Made by a program: the position numbers and the translations under genes. From Clostridium sp. SY8519 (GTDB taxonomy: Bacteria; Bacillota; Clostridia; Lachnospirales; Lachnospiraceae), in contig NC_015737.1 of the NCBI RefSeq assembly GCF_000270305.1, forward strand, positions 368,501 to 432,500: 64,000 bases of DNA, read 5' to 3'. Below are positions 1 through 8,376 of this stretch, in pieces. The notes under the pieces are model-generated. The model saw only the letters and a program-made list of their open reading frames with translations. It searched no databases and had not been told where the DNA came from. Numbering within the stretch: the first letter of the stretch is position 1; every line of letters starts with the position of its first letter.

Positions 1-631
1 ATGTGGTAAATCCGCCGATGGACAGGGGAGTAATGGCTGCTTCTGCCCCGCCGCATACCATAAGGTCCTCATAGCCGTCCCGAATCAGACGAAAGGCGTC
101 TCCGATGGCGTTGGCCGCGCTGGCGCAGGCGGATACCGTACAGCTGCAGTGTCCGTGAAGTCCGAAGCGGATGGCAATCTGGCCGGCAGCCATGTTGGAG
201 ATGGATTTCGGAATAAAATGGGGAGACACCCGGTCAAACCCCTTTTCCAGTCCTTTGGTCTGCTCCTGTTCGATAGTGCTGATGCCGCCGATTCCGCTGG
301 CCATAATGATTCCCCAGCGATTCCGCTCTTCCCAGGTATCCGTATCCCCTTCCGGTTCTTCCAGTCCCGCATCTGCCATGGCCTGCACAGCCGCTGTCAT
401 GGCAAACTGGGTATAGGGATCCATTTTTCTCAGTTCCCGTTTGTCAATGTATTTCTGAAAATCCGGATCTTTGACTTCACCGGCCAGGGTCACTTTCCGC
501 CCTGCGGTATCATAGTGTGTAATCGGCCCGATTCCGTTTTTTCCCTGCAGGACAGCATCCCACGCTTCTTCCACGGTATTGCCGATGGGGCAGATGATGC
601 CCAGTCCGGTAATTGCTACTCTTCTGCTCAT
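1..631 (-). CDS. fabF: beta-ketoacyl-ACP synthase II (partial, N-terminal half)
   Basis: Condenses malonyl-ACP with a growing acyl-ACP during cytosolic type II fatty acid elongation. The reading frame starts at the ATG at 631 (MSRRVAITGLGI) and stays open to the window edge, giving 210 of the usual roughly 410 residues. The nucleophile-elbow sequence TVSACASA is visible, with the catalytic Cys at about residue 169. The two catalytic His residues expected in the C-terminal half lie outside the window. A TAGGAGGAAAAC ribosome site precedes the start, 9 bp beyond the fabG stop, so it is the last visible gene of the acpP-to-fabF operon. The identification is firm; only the truncation by the window limits it. 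Confidence 0.95.
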   Translation of the reverse strand, partial: MSRRVAITGLGIICPIGNTVEEAWDAVLQGKNGIGPITHYDTAGRKVTLAGEVKDPDFQKYIDKRELRKMDPYTQFAMTAAVQAMADAGLEEPEGDTDTWEERNRWGIIMASGIGGISTIEQEQTKGLEKGFDRVSPHFIPKSISNMAAGQIAIRFGLHGHCSCTVSACASAANAIGDAFRLIRDGYEDLMVCGGAEAAITPLSIGGFTT

Positions 632-640
632 GTTTTCCTC

Positions 641-1384
641 CTATACGGCCATTCCGCCGTCCACACACAGGACCTGACCGGTCAGATACGCGGATTCCCT
701 TGCCGCGAAAAAGGCGATGGCATTCGCCACATCTTCCGGTTCCCCGGCCCGTCTGGCAGGAATCGAATCCGCAATGGCTTTTTTTGCTTCTTCACTGACT
801 GCCGCCATCATTTCCGTGGCAATCATGCCCGGTGCCACCGCGTTGACTGTGATTCCCTTCGCCGCCAGTTCCTTGGCCAGGGATTTTGTCATGCCGATCA
901 CTGCCGCTTTGCTGGCGGAGTAATTGGCCTGTCCCGCGTTGCCCCGGATTCCCACCACACTGCTCAAGGAAATGATCCGGCCGTACTTCTGCTTCAGCAT
1001 AATCCGGGCCGCCCGTTTCATACAGTAAAAGGTTCCGTAAAGATTTACCTGCATGACACGGTCAAAGTCCTCCGGTTTCATCCGAAGCATGATATTGTCC
1101 CGGGTAATGCCCGCATTGTTCACCAGAATGTCAATTCTTCCGCCAAATTCCATGGCCTGCTGAAACAAAGCGTCCACCTGCGCAGGATCTGCCACGTCGC
1201 CTTTCACACACAGGGTACGGACCCCGTATGCTTCACAGGCCCTGGCTGTCTCCTGTGCCTTTTCTTCATTTCCCGCGTAATTAATGACAATATCGGCTCC
1301 CTCCTGTGCCAGACGGATGCATACCGCTCTTCCGATGCCGCGGCTTCCGCCGGTAACCAGGGCCACCTGATTCTCAAGTCCCAT
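641..1384 (-). CDS. fabG: 3-oxoacyl-ACP reductase FabG
   Basis: NADPH-dependent reduction of beta-ketoacyl-ACP in fatty acid elongation. The 247-residue protein has the short-chain dehydrogenase fold: TGGSRGIG nucleotide-binding loop at 11-18, NNAG at 89-92, and the catalytic Ser/Tyr/Lys triad around S142, Y155 and K159 (YSASK). The frame is open upstream to 1465, but the ATG at 1384 is preferred because AGAGGAAAAT lies just before it and the extra 27 residues are basic, low-quality sequence overlapping the repeat array. It lies between fabD and fabF. Its ribosome site abuts a 23-bp tandem repeat array that separates it from fabD. Confidence 0.96.
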   Translation of the reverse strand: MGLENQVALVTGGSRGIGRAVCIRLAQEGADIVINYAGNEEKAQETARACEAYGVRTLCVKGDVADPAQVDALFQQAMEFGGRIDILVNNAGITRDNIMLRMKPEDFDRVMQVNLYGTFYCMKRAARIMLKQKYGRIISLSSVVGIRGNAGQANYSASKAAVIGMTKSLAKELAAKGITVNAVAPGMIATEMMAAVSEEAKKAIADSIPARRAGEPEDVANAIAFFAARESAYLTGQVLCVDGGMAV

Positions 1385-1406
1385 ATTTTCCTCTTTTCTC
1401 CGTCTG

Positions 1407-1533
1407 TCCTGACGGACGTCTATTTTCCTGTCTCCGGAATTCCTGTTTTCCCATCCCCGGAACACCTGTCTTTCCGTCCCGAACGCCTGTCTTCCCGGCT
1501 CCGGAACGCTCTGTTCCCCGGGTCTGCGGATTC
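1407..1533. repeat. 23-bp degenerate tandem repeat array between fabD and fabG
   Basis: At least four successive 23-bp units (1431-1453, 1454-1476, 1477-1499, 1500-1522) share a pattern like TCCCCGGAACNCCTGT followed by a TTCCC-type tail. Weaker units flank them at 1407-1430 and after 1522. The array fills nearly all of the 149-bp fabD-fabG gap, so it would be transcribed in the middle of the operon. It is not a CRISPR: there are no unique spacers and the units abut. It is probably a slippage-derived variable array. Confidence 0.8.
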
Positions 1534-2460
1534 CTAACGCCCGAACCGCTCCAGCAGTTCGGCCATGCCGGCCGCGTCTTCCACCGCGCTGACCCGGATC
1601 TCTTTTGCCGTACGCTTCACAAAGCCGGACAGCGCCTTTCCGGGGCCGATCTCAAGGATGGTATCCACCCCCTGCGCTTCCATATAGCGAATGGTCTGCG
1701 CCATGCGGACACTGGACTGCACCTGCTGCTCCAGCAGTCCGGGAATGGTCTCTCCCTCTGCCAGCGGCCGGGCCGTGGTGTTAAAAATCACCGGAAACTG
1801 CATGGTTCCGAACTGCATCTGCCGAAACTGTTCCCGCAGGGCCTCCCCGGCGGGATGCATCATGGATGTGTGAAACGCGCTGCTGACCTTTAAGGGCACC
1901 GCGCGGCGCGCCCCGGCCTCTTTCGCAAAAGCTGCCGCTGCCTGCACCGCTTCCCGCTGTCCGGCAATCACGGTCTGACTGCTGGTGTTGTAATTGGCCA
2001 CTTCCACCAGACCTGTGCCGGACGCTTTCCGGCAGGCCTCTTCCACGGCTTCGGCGTCCAGTCCCATAATGGCATACATGACGCCTTCCTGTCCTCTGGC
2101 GGCTTCTTCCATTGCTCTGCCCCGAAAGGCCGTCAGCTTCACCAGGGTCTCCGCGTCAAACACACCGGCTGCGTGAAGGGCGCTGTACTCGCCAAGGCTG
2201 AGCCCCGCTGCCATCTCCGGCCGGATCCCGTGTTCATACAGCACAGCCGTCACACCGGCCGCAAAGGCGGCCAGCGCCGGCTGTGTGTTGCGGGTCTCCA
2301 TCAGTTCCTCCATGGTGCCGTCAAACATCATGGCCTTTAAGTCAAATCCCGGATCCACCCGATCCAGCACCGCCGCGAAGGCGGGATAGGCGTCATACAG
2401 ATCTCTGCCCATTCCCGGTTTCTGACTGCCTTGTCCTGCGTATAAAAAAGCTAATTTCAT
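1534..2460 (-). CDS. fabD: malonyl-CoA:ACP transacylase FabD
   Basis: Transfers the malonyl group from CoA to ACP, supplying the elongation substrate. The 308-residue protein begins [13 protein letters not shown]. It has the GQGSQ loop near 9-13, the [10 protein letters not shown] nucleophile elbow with Ser88, an FRGR arginine near 115 and the SAFHTSMM histidine at about 197. The ATG at 2460 overlaps the fabK stop as ATGA, which fixes the start and implies translational coupling; a longer upstream frame is rejected. Length and motifs are typical of the family. Confidence 0.96.
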   Translation of the reverse strand: MKLAFLYAGQGSQKPGMGRDLYDAYPAFAAVLDRVDPGFDLKAMMFDGTMEELMETRNTQPALAAFAAGVTAVLYEHGIRPEMAAGLSLGEYSALHAAGVFDAETLVKLTAFRGRAMEEAARGQEGVMYAIMGLDAEAVEEACRKASGTGLVEVANYNTSSQTVIAGQREAVQAAAAFAKEAGARRAVPLKVSSAFHTSMMHPAGEALREQFRQMQFGTMQFPVIFNTTARPLAEGETIPGLLEQQVQSSVRMAQTIRYMEAQGVDTILEIGPGKALSGFVKRTAKEIRVSAVEDAAGMAELLERFGR

Positions 2461-3386
2461 GCCTGTAATCCTCTTATCACTTCTGCCGCTTCCTGCTCCA
2501 GGGAGGCGAAGATATCCGCCACCGGCCGAATCTCCTTCAGCTGGCCGCATACCTGGCCGGCCATCAGGGATCCTTCTTTTGTATTGCCGTCAAATACTGC
2601 CTTGCGCAGGGATCCCAGCGTCAGTTTCTCCAGTTCCTCCCGGCTGGCCACCTCTTTTTCCAGTTTCAGATACCGGCGGGCCATCTGATTTTTCAGTACC
2701 CGGACCGGCGCGTTCTGGCTTCTGCCGGTCACCACGGTACTGTTGTCTCCGCTGTCCAGCAGGGCCTGCTTGTAATTCTCATGAATCGGGCACTCTTCAC
2801 TGACCAGAAGACAGGTACCCACCTGCACACCGCAGGCGCCCAGGGCATAGGCGGCCGCCAGCTGTCTGCCGTCCGCGATTCCTCCTGCCGCGATCACCGG
2901 CACATCGATCTGGTCAATCATCTGGGGCACCAGTGTCATGGTCGTCATCTCGCCCACATGGCCGCCGCTCTCACCGCCTTCCGCGATGATCAGGTCCGCG
3001 CCGGCCCGTACCAGGCGCCGGGCCAGCGCCACGCTGGCTGCCACCGGAATCACGGTGATTCCCTGCTCTTTCCACCGATCCATATATTTTCCCGGATTTC
3101 CCGCCCCGGTGGTCACCACACGGATTTTCTCCCGGGCAATCAGATCTGCCATTTCATCCGCCTGGGGATTCATCAGCATCAGATTTACCCCGAAGGGCTG
3201 ATCGGTATGTTTTCTGGCAATGGCAATCTGTTCCTCCAGAGTGGCCGCGTCCATCCCGCCGGATCCGATCAGCCCGAGAGCGCCCGCATTGGAGCAGGCT
3301 GCCGCGAATTCACCGGTTGCAATATTGGCCATACCGCCCTGAATAAAGGGGTAACGGATAGCAAGAATTTCATTGAGTCGTTTCAT
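2457..3386 (-). CDS. fabK: enoyl-ACP reductase II (FMN-dependent) FabK
   Basis: Reduces trans-2-enoyl-ACP, the last step of each elongation cycle. It is a 309-residue 2-nitropropane-dioxygenase/FabK-type TIM barrel: IQGGMANIA near the N-terminus, the [11 protein letters not shown] segment and the [10 protein letters not shown] phosphate-binding loop that holds FMN. No FabI gene is visible. FabK is the usual enoyl reductase in streptococci and many Clostridia and is not inhibited by triclosan. The ATG at 3386 has a GGAGAAA ribosome site. The stop overlaps the fabD start by 4 bp. Confidence 0.94.
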   Translation of the reverse strand: MKRLNEILAIRYPFIQGGMANIATGEFAAACSNAGALGLIGSGGMDAATLEEQIAIARKHTDQPFGVNLMLMNPQADEMADLIAREKIRVVTTGAGNPGKYMDRWKEQGITVIPVAASVALARRLVRAGADLIIAEGGESGGHVGEMTTMTLVPQMIDQIDVPVIAAGGIADGRQLAAAYALGACGVQVGTCLLVSEECPIHENYKQALLDSGDNSTVVTGRSQNAPVRVLKNQMARRYLKLEKEVASREELEKLTLGSLRKAVFDGNTKEGSLMAGQVCGQLKEIRPVADIFASLEQEAAEVIRGLQA

Positions 3387-3417
3387 TGATCTGTTTTCTC
3401 CATTCTCTGTATGCGTC

Positions 3418-4362
3418 TTACCACTCCAGATAAGCGCTTGCCCAGGTCAGTCCGCCGCCGAATCCGGAGACAAACATCCGGGTTCCCGGACTGCACATGC
3501 CGGCCTTCTTCATATCCGCCAGGGCCAGCGGGATGCTGGCGCCGGAGGTGTTGCCGTACCGATCCAGATTCATAAAGAATTTTTCCTCCGGCAGTTTTCT
3601 CCGTTTTCTGACATAATCAATAATGCGCCGGTTGGCCTGGTGGCAGACAATATAATCGATTTCCCCGGCAGATACGCCGGAGTCCTGTTCCATCAGGGTA
3701 ATTCCCCGATTGATGGCTCCCGTGGCAAACCGGAACACCGCGTGCCCGTCCATATGAATCCACTGCTCCGGATACATCAGTCCCGGTGTATGCAGCGCTT
3801 CCGCATTTCCCCGGGAACCCAGCCGGCAGAAAAACCGGTGACTGTCGGAACGGTGGAGCACAGCAGCCGCCGCGCCGTCTCCAAACAGCACGCAGGTGCC
3901 CCGGTCCTGCATATTCAGCATTCTCGACAGCTGTTCCGCGCCGATCAGCAGTGCGTAGGGCCGTTCGATATTGCCGCAGCCCAGCATGGCGCTGACCACA
4001 TTCAGTCCGTAGACGAAGCCCGCGCAGGCCGCGTTGACATCAAAGGAGGGGGTATCCTCGGGTATGCCCAGCGCCGCCTGTACCAGGCTTGCCGCGGAGG
4101 GGGTGTTGTAGTCCGCCGAGATCGTGGCCACCACACACAGACCGATCTGATCCGGTGTAACGCCCGCGTCTTCCAGCGCATTCCGTGCCGCCTCCGTGCA
4201 CAGCTGGGTATGGGTTTCTCCTTTGCTGAAATACCGGCTCCTGATTCCGGTTCTGGTGCGGATCCACTCGTCTGAAGTATCCACAATCCGTGCCAAATCT
4301 TCATTGGTCACACGGTTGGCCGGCAGAGCGGCGCCCATTCCGGTGATCTGTATTCCCTGCAT
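3418..4362 (-). CDS. fabH: beta-ketoacyl-ACP synthase III FabH
   Basis: Initiates fatty acid synthesis by condensing a short acyl-CoA with malonyl-ACP. The 314 residues contain the complete Cys-His-Asn triad: C113 in DVNAACAGF, H241 in CHQANRR and N271 in GNTSGASIP. The frame is open upstream to 4467, but MQGIQITGMGAALP at 4362 matches family N-termini and has an AGAGAGAAAAG ribosome site. It lies between accA and fabK on the same strand; the 43-bp gap to accA shows no terminator. Confidence 0.96.
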   Translation of the reverse strand: MQGIQITGMGAALPANRVTNEDLARIVDTSDEWIRTRTGIRSRYFSKGETHTQLCTEAARNALEDAGVTPDQIGLCVVATISADYNTPSAASLVQAALGIPEDTPSFDVNAACAGFVYGLNVVSAMLGCGNIERPYALLIGAEQLSRMLNMQDRGTCVLFGDGAAAAVLHRSDSHRFFCRLGSRGNAEALHTPGLMYPEQWIHMDGHAVFRFATGAINRGITLMEQDSGVSAGEIDYIVCHQANRRIIDYVRKRRKLPEEKFFMNLDRYGNTSGASIPLALADMKKAGMCSPGTRMFVSGFGGGLTWASAYLEW

Positions 4363-4405
4363 TTTACTTTTCTCTCTTTCCTGACTATTCTGCGTTTGCT
4401 TCCGC

Positions 4406-5236
4406 CTATCCGTTGGTCTTTCGCCGCACCGGATGTCTGTCCCCTTCAATATGGCGGAATTTTTCATAACGCTGCGCTATCAGCTCCTGCGCCGGTATGC
4501 GCATCAGCCGCTGCAGTTCCGTGCTGAGCTCCTGTTTGATCCGGGCCGCGCAGGAGAGGAAATCTTCCTGAATCCCCCCTTCCGGCTCCGGGATCACCCG
4601 GTCGATCAGCCCTGCTTCCAGCAGTTCGCCCGCAGTCATTTTCATCACTTCACAGGCCTCCCTGCTGCGTCCGGCGTCCTTCCACAGAATGCTGGCAAAT
4701 CCCTCCGGGGAAAGGATCGAATAGACCGCGTTCTCCAGCATCCAGACAGAATCCGCCACCCCCAGCGCCAGGGCGCCGCCGCTGCTGCCTTCTCCGGTAA
4801 CAATCGCGATCACAGGTACCTGCAGGGTACTCATCTGCGCCAGATTTTCGGCAATTGCCGTGCTGATTCCGTTTTCTTCCGCTTCCATGCCCGGATAGGC
4901 GCCCGGCGTATCGATCAATGTAATCACCGGACGGCCGAACTTTTCCGCCTGCTTCATCAGGCGCAGGGCTTTGCGGTAGCCTTCCGGCCCCGGCATGCCG
5001 AAGTTAAAATTTAGATTTTCCTCCAGGGTACTTCCCTTTCTGTGGCCGATCACCGTTACCGGCTGTTTCTCGAAAAATCCGATGCCGCCGTATATGGAGG
5101 CGTCTTCTTTTCCCAGCCGGTCTCCGCACAGCGGGAGAAACTCTTCAAACAGTTCCTCAATATAATCTGTGATTTTCGGCCGTCTGCGGTCCCTGGCCAG
5201 CAGGAGACGGTCGTAAGCTGTCAGTTTTTTCTTCAT
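4406..5236 (-). CDS. accA: acetyl-CoA carboxylase carboxyltransferase subunit alpha
   Basis: With AccD it transfers CO2 from carboxybiotin to acetyl-CoA. The 276-residue protein carries the crotonase-like carboxyltransferase features: PGAYPGMEAEENG, the VTGEGSSGGALALG oxyanion-hole glycine region and the C-terminal helices. At 276 residues it is shorter than the roughly 320-residue E. coli protein, as is common in Firmicutes. The ATG at 5236 overlaps the accD stop by 4 bp, implying coupled translation of the two halves of the transferase. Confidence 0.95.
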   Translation of the reverse strand: MKKKLTAYDRLLLARDRRRPKITDYIEELFEEFLPLCGDRLGKEDASIYGGIGFFEKQPVTVIGHRKGSTLEENLNFNFGMPGPEGYRKALRLMKQAEKFGRPVITLIDTPGAYPGMEAEENGISTAIAENLAQMSTLQVPVIAIVTGEGSSGGALALGVADSVWMLENAVYSILSPEGFASILWKDAGRSREACEVMKMTAGELLEAGLIDRVIPEPEGGIQEDFLSCAARIKQELSTELQRLMRIPAQELIAQRYEKFRHIEGDRHPVRRKTNG

Positions 5237-5976
5237 GCCTCTGCCTCCCTGTTCCGCCGATGTTCCCGGGGTTCGTGCAGGCGCAGGATCTGTCCGATGA
5301 TCTTGCGCATATCATTCTTCGGCACCACCCTGTCCACAAATCCGTGCGCCAGCTGGAATTCCGCCCGCTGAAATCCCTCCGGCAGGGATTCCCCGATGGT
5401 CTGCTCGATGACCCGGGGGCCGGCAAATCCGATCAGGGCGCCGGGTTCCGCCAGAATAATATCCCCGAGGCTTGCAAAACTGGCGCTGACGCCTCCGGTG
5501 GTGGGATGCATCAGGACGGAGATATAGAGCCCGCCGGCATCCTTGAAGCGCTGAATGGCGGCGCTGGTTTTGGCCATCTGCATCAGGCCGTAGAGTCCTT
5601 CCTGCATCCGGGCACCGCCGCTGGCGGAGAAAATAATCAGGGGACAGCCCCGTTTCTGTGCTGCCTCAATGGTGCGGGTCAGTATTTCTCCTACCGCGCT
5701 GCCCAGGCTTCCCATCAGGAAGTCCCGGTTCAGATATGCCGCGAAGGCTGTCACTCCTTCGATTTTTCCGTAACCCGCAATCACCGCGTCCGAAAGGCCG
5801 GTTTTCTGTCTCAGGTCCTTCAGTTTTTTCTTATAGCCCGGAAAATTCAGCGGATCCACACTTTCGATCCTGTCATAGACCGCATGGAAAGTGCCCTCGT
5901 CAAACAGCAGCTCCAGGTCTCTGCTGCCGCTTTTTAAACTGACATTGTGTTCCCGCAGTTTTTTAAAGGAGAGCAT
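5233..5976 (-). CDS. accD: acetyl-CoA carboxylase carboxyltransferase subunit beta, no zinc ribbon
   Basis: Partner of AccA in the malonyl-CoA-forming carboxyltransferase. The catalytic body is normal: PLIIFSASGGARMQEG, LMHPTTGGVSASFASLGD and GFAGPRVIEQTIGE. Bacterial AccD proteins usually begin with a four-cysteine zinc ribbon (CPKC then CxxC). Here the N-terminus runs from MLSFKKLREHNVSL directly into the LFDEGTFHAVYDRI segment and has no cysteine pair. Two starts are possible: ATG 5976 with AGGAAC just upstream and family-like MLSFKK, or ATG 6015 (13 residues longer) with GAGG 8 nt upstream. Neither restores a zinc site. It lies directly downstream of accC. Confidence 0.92.
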   Translation of the reverse strand: MLSFKKLREHNVSLKSGSRDLELLFDEGTFHAVYDRIESVDPLNFPGYKKKLKDLRQKTGLSDAVIAGYGKIEGVTAFAAYLNRDFLMGSLGSAVGEILTRTIEAAQKRGCPLIIFSASGGARMQEGLYGLMQMAKTSAAIQRFKDAGGLYISVLMHPTTGGVSASFASLGDIILAEPGALIGFAGPRVIEQTIGESLPEGFQRAEFQLAHGFVDRVVPKNDMRKIIGQILRLHEPREHRRNREAEA

Positions 5977-6040
5977 TTTGTTCCTGCGTTCCGTAAAGCT
6001 GGTAAAACTGTTCATTGCCTGCGCCTCTTACACTTTCTTC

Positions 6041-7426
6041 CTACTGTTCCTTCATTTTGTTGCTTTCCCGGTTCCAGGCCAGAAGCCCGCCGGTATTGCG
6101 CTCAATAAAGGAGGTATCCACATTGCCCATCATGTAATCCAGATTGAACATGATCAGCAGCAGAAATTCGATATTTGTATCCACGCCCTCAATGATGGTC
6201 TCCTCCAGAGCCATCCGCATTCTGCGGATCGCCTCCAGCCGACCCGGCGCGTGGACGATGATTTTGGCCACCATGGAATCATACCAGGGGCTGATTCTGC
6301 ATCCCTGATACAGTGCGGTCTCCACCCGCACATCAAAGCCGCCCGGCAGATGCAGGAATGTCACCTCGCCCGGGGACGGCAGGAAATTATTTTCCGGATT
6401 TTCCGCGTTGATCCGGCATTCAATGGCATGCCCGCCGCAGTGAATCTCATCCTGCTTATAGGACAGCCTGAGGCCGGCGGCAATCCGGATCTGTTCCCGG
6501 ATCAGATCCACACCCGTTACCATCTCTGTCACCGGATGCTCCACCTGGATCCGCGTATTCATTTCAATAAAATAGAAATGCCCCTCGGCATCCAGCACGA
6601 ATTCCACTGTGCCGGCGCTGTAATACTTCACTGCCCGGGCTGCTTTTAACGCAGCCTTTGCCATGGCATTTCTCTGTTTTGCGCTGAGTATTTTGGCCGG
6701 TGACTCTTCGATCAGCTTCTGATTCCGCCGCTGCATGGAGCAGTCCCGCTCACCCAGCTGGATGATATTGCCATGCTTGTCACCTAAGATCTGAAATTCA
6801 ATATGATGGGGATTTAAGATCAGTTTTTCCAGATACATATCCCCGTTACCGAAGGCAGCCAGTGCCTCGGCCCGGGCGCTTTCGAAAGCGGCCTCCACTT
6901 CATCGGCATCGAAGGCGGTGCGCATTCCCCGGCCCCCGCCGCCCGCGGAAGCTTTCAGCAGTACGGGATATCCGATCCTGTCCGCGATTTCCCTTGCCTG
7001 GGCCGCGGATTCCACCAATCCGTCGGAACCGGGAACCACCGGAACCCCATTCTTCCGCATCAGGCTTCTGGCAGACTGTTTGTCTCCCATTCCGCGGATC
7101 ATGTCCGCAGACGGACCGATAAACTCGATTCCGCTGTCTGCGCAGGCTTGGGCAAAGTCCGCGTTTTCCGACAAAAATCCGAATCCCGGATGGATCGCCT
7201 CGCAGTGATATGCCCTGGCAGCTTCCAGGATACTGTCCTGGTTCAGATAACTGGCCGCGGCTGCCGCGGGGCCGATGCAGACGGCCTCGGTACAGAACTG
7301 CACCGGCATGCTGTCCGCGTCTTCTTCGGAATATACTAAAACGGTTTCAATCCCCAGTTCTGTACAGCAACGGAGAATACGCATGGCGATTTCGCCCCGG
7401 TTGGCGATGAGCATTCTCTTAAACAT
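6041..7426 (-). CDS. accC: acetyl-CoA carboxylase biotin carboxylase subunit
   Basis: ATP- and bicarbonate-dependent carboxylation of biotin on AccB. The 461 residues show the biotin carboxylase N-domain (MFKRMLIANRGEIAMRILR), the ATP-grasp glycine loop KASAGGGGRGMR, the EMNTRIQVEHPVTE active-site block and the RINAENP C-terminal domain. The ATG at 7426 has a GGAGAAGGGCA ribosome site, and the first codons overlap the accB stop by 8 bp. Length and motifs are typical. Confidence 0.96.
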   Translation of the reverse strand: MFKRMLIANRGEIAMRILRCCTELGIETVLVYSEEDADSMPVQFCTEAVCIGPAAAAASYLNQDSILEAARAYHCEAIHPGFGFLSENADFAQACADSGIEFIGPSADMIRGMGDKQSARSLMRKNGVPVVPGSDGLVESAAQAREIADRIGYPVLLKASAGGGGRGMRTAFDADEVEAAFESARAEALAAFGNGDMYLEKLILNPHHIEFQILGDKHGNIIQLGERDCSMQRRNQKLIEESPAKILSAKQRNAMAKAALKAARAVKYYSAGTVEFVLDAEGHFYFIEMNTRIQVEHPVTEMVTGVDLIREQIRIAAGLRLSYKQDEIHCGGHAIECRINAENPENNFLPSPGEVTFLHLPGGFDVRVETALYQGCRISPWYDSMVAKIIVHAPGRLEAIRRMRMALEETIIEGVDTNIEFLLLIMFNLDYMMGNVDTSFIERNTGGLLAWNRESNKMKEQ

Positions 7427-7940
7427 TGCCCTTCTCCTCAATGCGCATCAGTACTTCTCCGTACTGCGCGAATGTGCTGTCTTCTGCCAGGATCTCTGTT
7501 ACCACACCGTCACAGGGCGCCGGCACTTCGTTAATAATCTTCATGGCTTCGATCAGACCCACGGTCTCGCCTTTTTTCACGGAAGCGCCCACTTCCACAT
7601 AGGGGGCTTCTCCCGGTTTGGATGCCCGGTAAAAGATTCCAGCCAGCGGCGCGGTCAGTTCGGTTCCGGCAGCCGCCGCGGATGCTTCCGGCTGTGCCGT
7701 TGTCTCCGGCGTCTGCGCGGCGGCAGAAGCAGACCCTGCTGCCGGTACCTGTGACACGGAAGGTGTCCCTGCTGCCGGTACAGGAACCGGAGCCGCGCAG
7801 TACGCAGGCTCCGGTTCAAAAAAAGCTTCTTTCTTTCTTACCGCAAGTTTGATCTCTCCGGCCTCAAACTCCAGCTCGCACATTTCAGACGCCTGAAACT
7901 GGGACAGCAATTCCTGTATTTCTTTCATTTCCAGATTCAT
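7419..7940 (-). CDS. accB: biotin carboxyl carrier protein AccB
   Basis: Carries biotin between AccC and the AccDA transferase. The 173 residues comprise a short N-terminal helix region, an Ala/Pro/Thr/Ser-rich flexible linker at about 45-95, and a C-terminal biotinyl domain. The biotin lysine is K134 in EAMKII, so the usual EAMKM reads EAMKI here, a conservative change. The ATG at 7940 gives the MNLEMKEIQELL start. The longer open frame to 7991 is rejected because it begins in the gap after acpP with no ribosome site. Confidence 0.94.
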   Translation of the reverse strand: MNLEMKEIQELLSQFQASEMCELEFEAGEIKLAVRKKEAFFEPEPAYCAAPVPVPAAGTPSVSQVPAAGSASAAAQTPETTAQPEASAAAAGTELTAPLAGIFYRASKPGEAPYVEVGASVKKGETVGLIEAMKIINEVPAPCDGVVTEILAEDSTFAQYGEVLMRIEEKGNV

Positions 7941-7953
7941 GCTGATCACTCCC

Positions 7954-8187
7954 TTAGTTTGCGTGCGCGTCGATGTAGGATACGATCTCACTTACCTTTG
8001 TCAGTTTTGCGGCTTCCTCTTCCGGAATCTCAAGGCCGTATTCCTCTTCCAGTGCCATGATCAGCTCAACCGCGTCGATGGAATCCGCTCCCAGATCCTT
8101 GATCAGGTCCACATCCATTGTGATGTCATCCTCATTAAAGCTCATGGTATCTACGATAATTTCTTTTACTTTGTCAAATGTTGCCAT
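7954..8187 (-). CDS. acpP: acyl carrier protein
   Basis: 77-residue acidic carrier of growing acyl chains. Ser36 in GADSIDAVEL is the 4-phosphopantetheine site (DSI in place of the more common DSL). The ATG at 8187 has a very strong GGAGGAAAACACC ribosome site, and the gene is first in the fatty acid operon, 13 bp before accB. The promoter and palindrome upstream would therefore govern the whole acp-acc-fab unit. Confidence 0.96.
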   Translation of the reverse strand: MATFDKVKEIIVDTMSFNEDDITMDVDLIKDLGADSIDAVELIMALEEEYGLEIPEEEAAKLTKVSEIVSYIDAHAN

Positions 8188-8230
8188 GGTGTTTTCCTCC
8201 GATAAATGATTGTCTTTTCAGTCCTGTCAT

Positions 8231-8271
8231 TTCAAACTATTTTATTAAATCTTTTTATTAAATAATTTGAA
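8231..8271 (-). promoter_or_regulatory. palindromic operator upstream of acpP
   Basis: An imperfect inverted repeat lies just downstream of the -10 box: the left arm begins TTCAAACTATTT and the right arm, read as complement, begins TTCAAATTATTT, with AT-rich sequence between. Its position at the predicted transcription start is what a repressor of fatty acid synthesis would use. Firmicutes use FapR or MarR-family FabT/FabR repressors there. The arms loosely resemble MarR-type sites (TTTGAA/TTCAAA) and not the FapR consensus. The regulator itself is not in the window. Confidence 0.55.
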
Positions 8272-8278
8272 CGATTAA

Positions 8279-8307
8279 AACTTAAAACAATTGAAGGAGT
8301 TTGTCAA
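8279..8307 (-). promoter_or_regulatory. promoter of the fatty acid operon
   Basis: Minus-strand TTGACA (8302-8307), 17-bp spacer, TAAGTT (8279-8284). The start would fall at about 8272, at the edge of the palindrome and roughly 85 nt before acpP. Confidence 0.6.
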
Positions 8308-8376
8308 CCGGATTTTTCATCTCCCTGCCGTCGTTTCGCTTTTTATGCAATCCGTCATGCCGTTGGTTTTTTGACA

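Noticed and set aside
1407..1533. CRISPR array
   Set aside because: Units abut without spacers and are degenerate; no cas genes are present.
149..1537. 462-codon open frame on the plus strand opposite fabG and fabF
   Set aside because: It lies antisense to well-supported fab genes, has no ribosome site or recognisable domain, and reflects GC-rich antisense codon bias.
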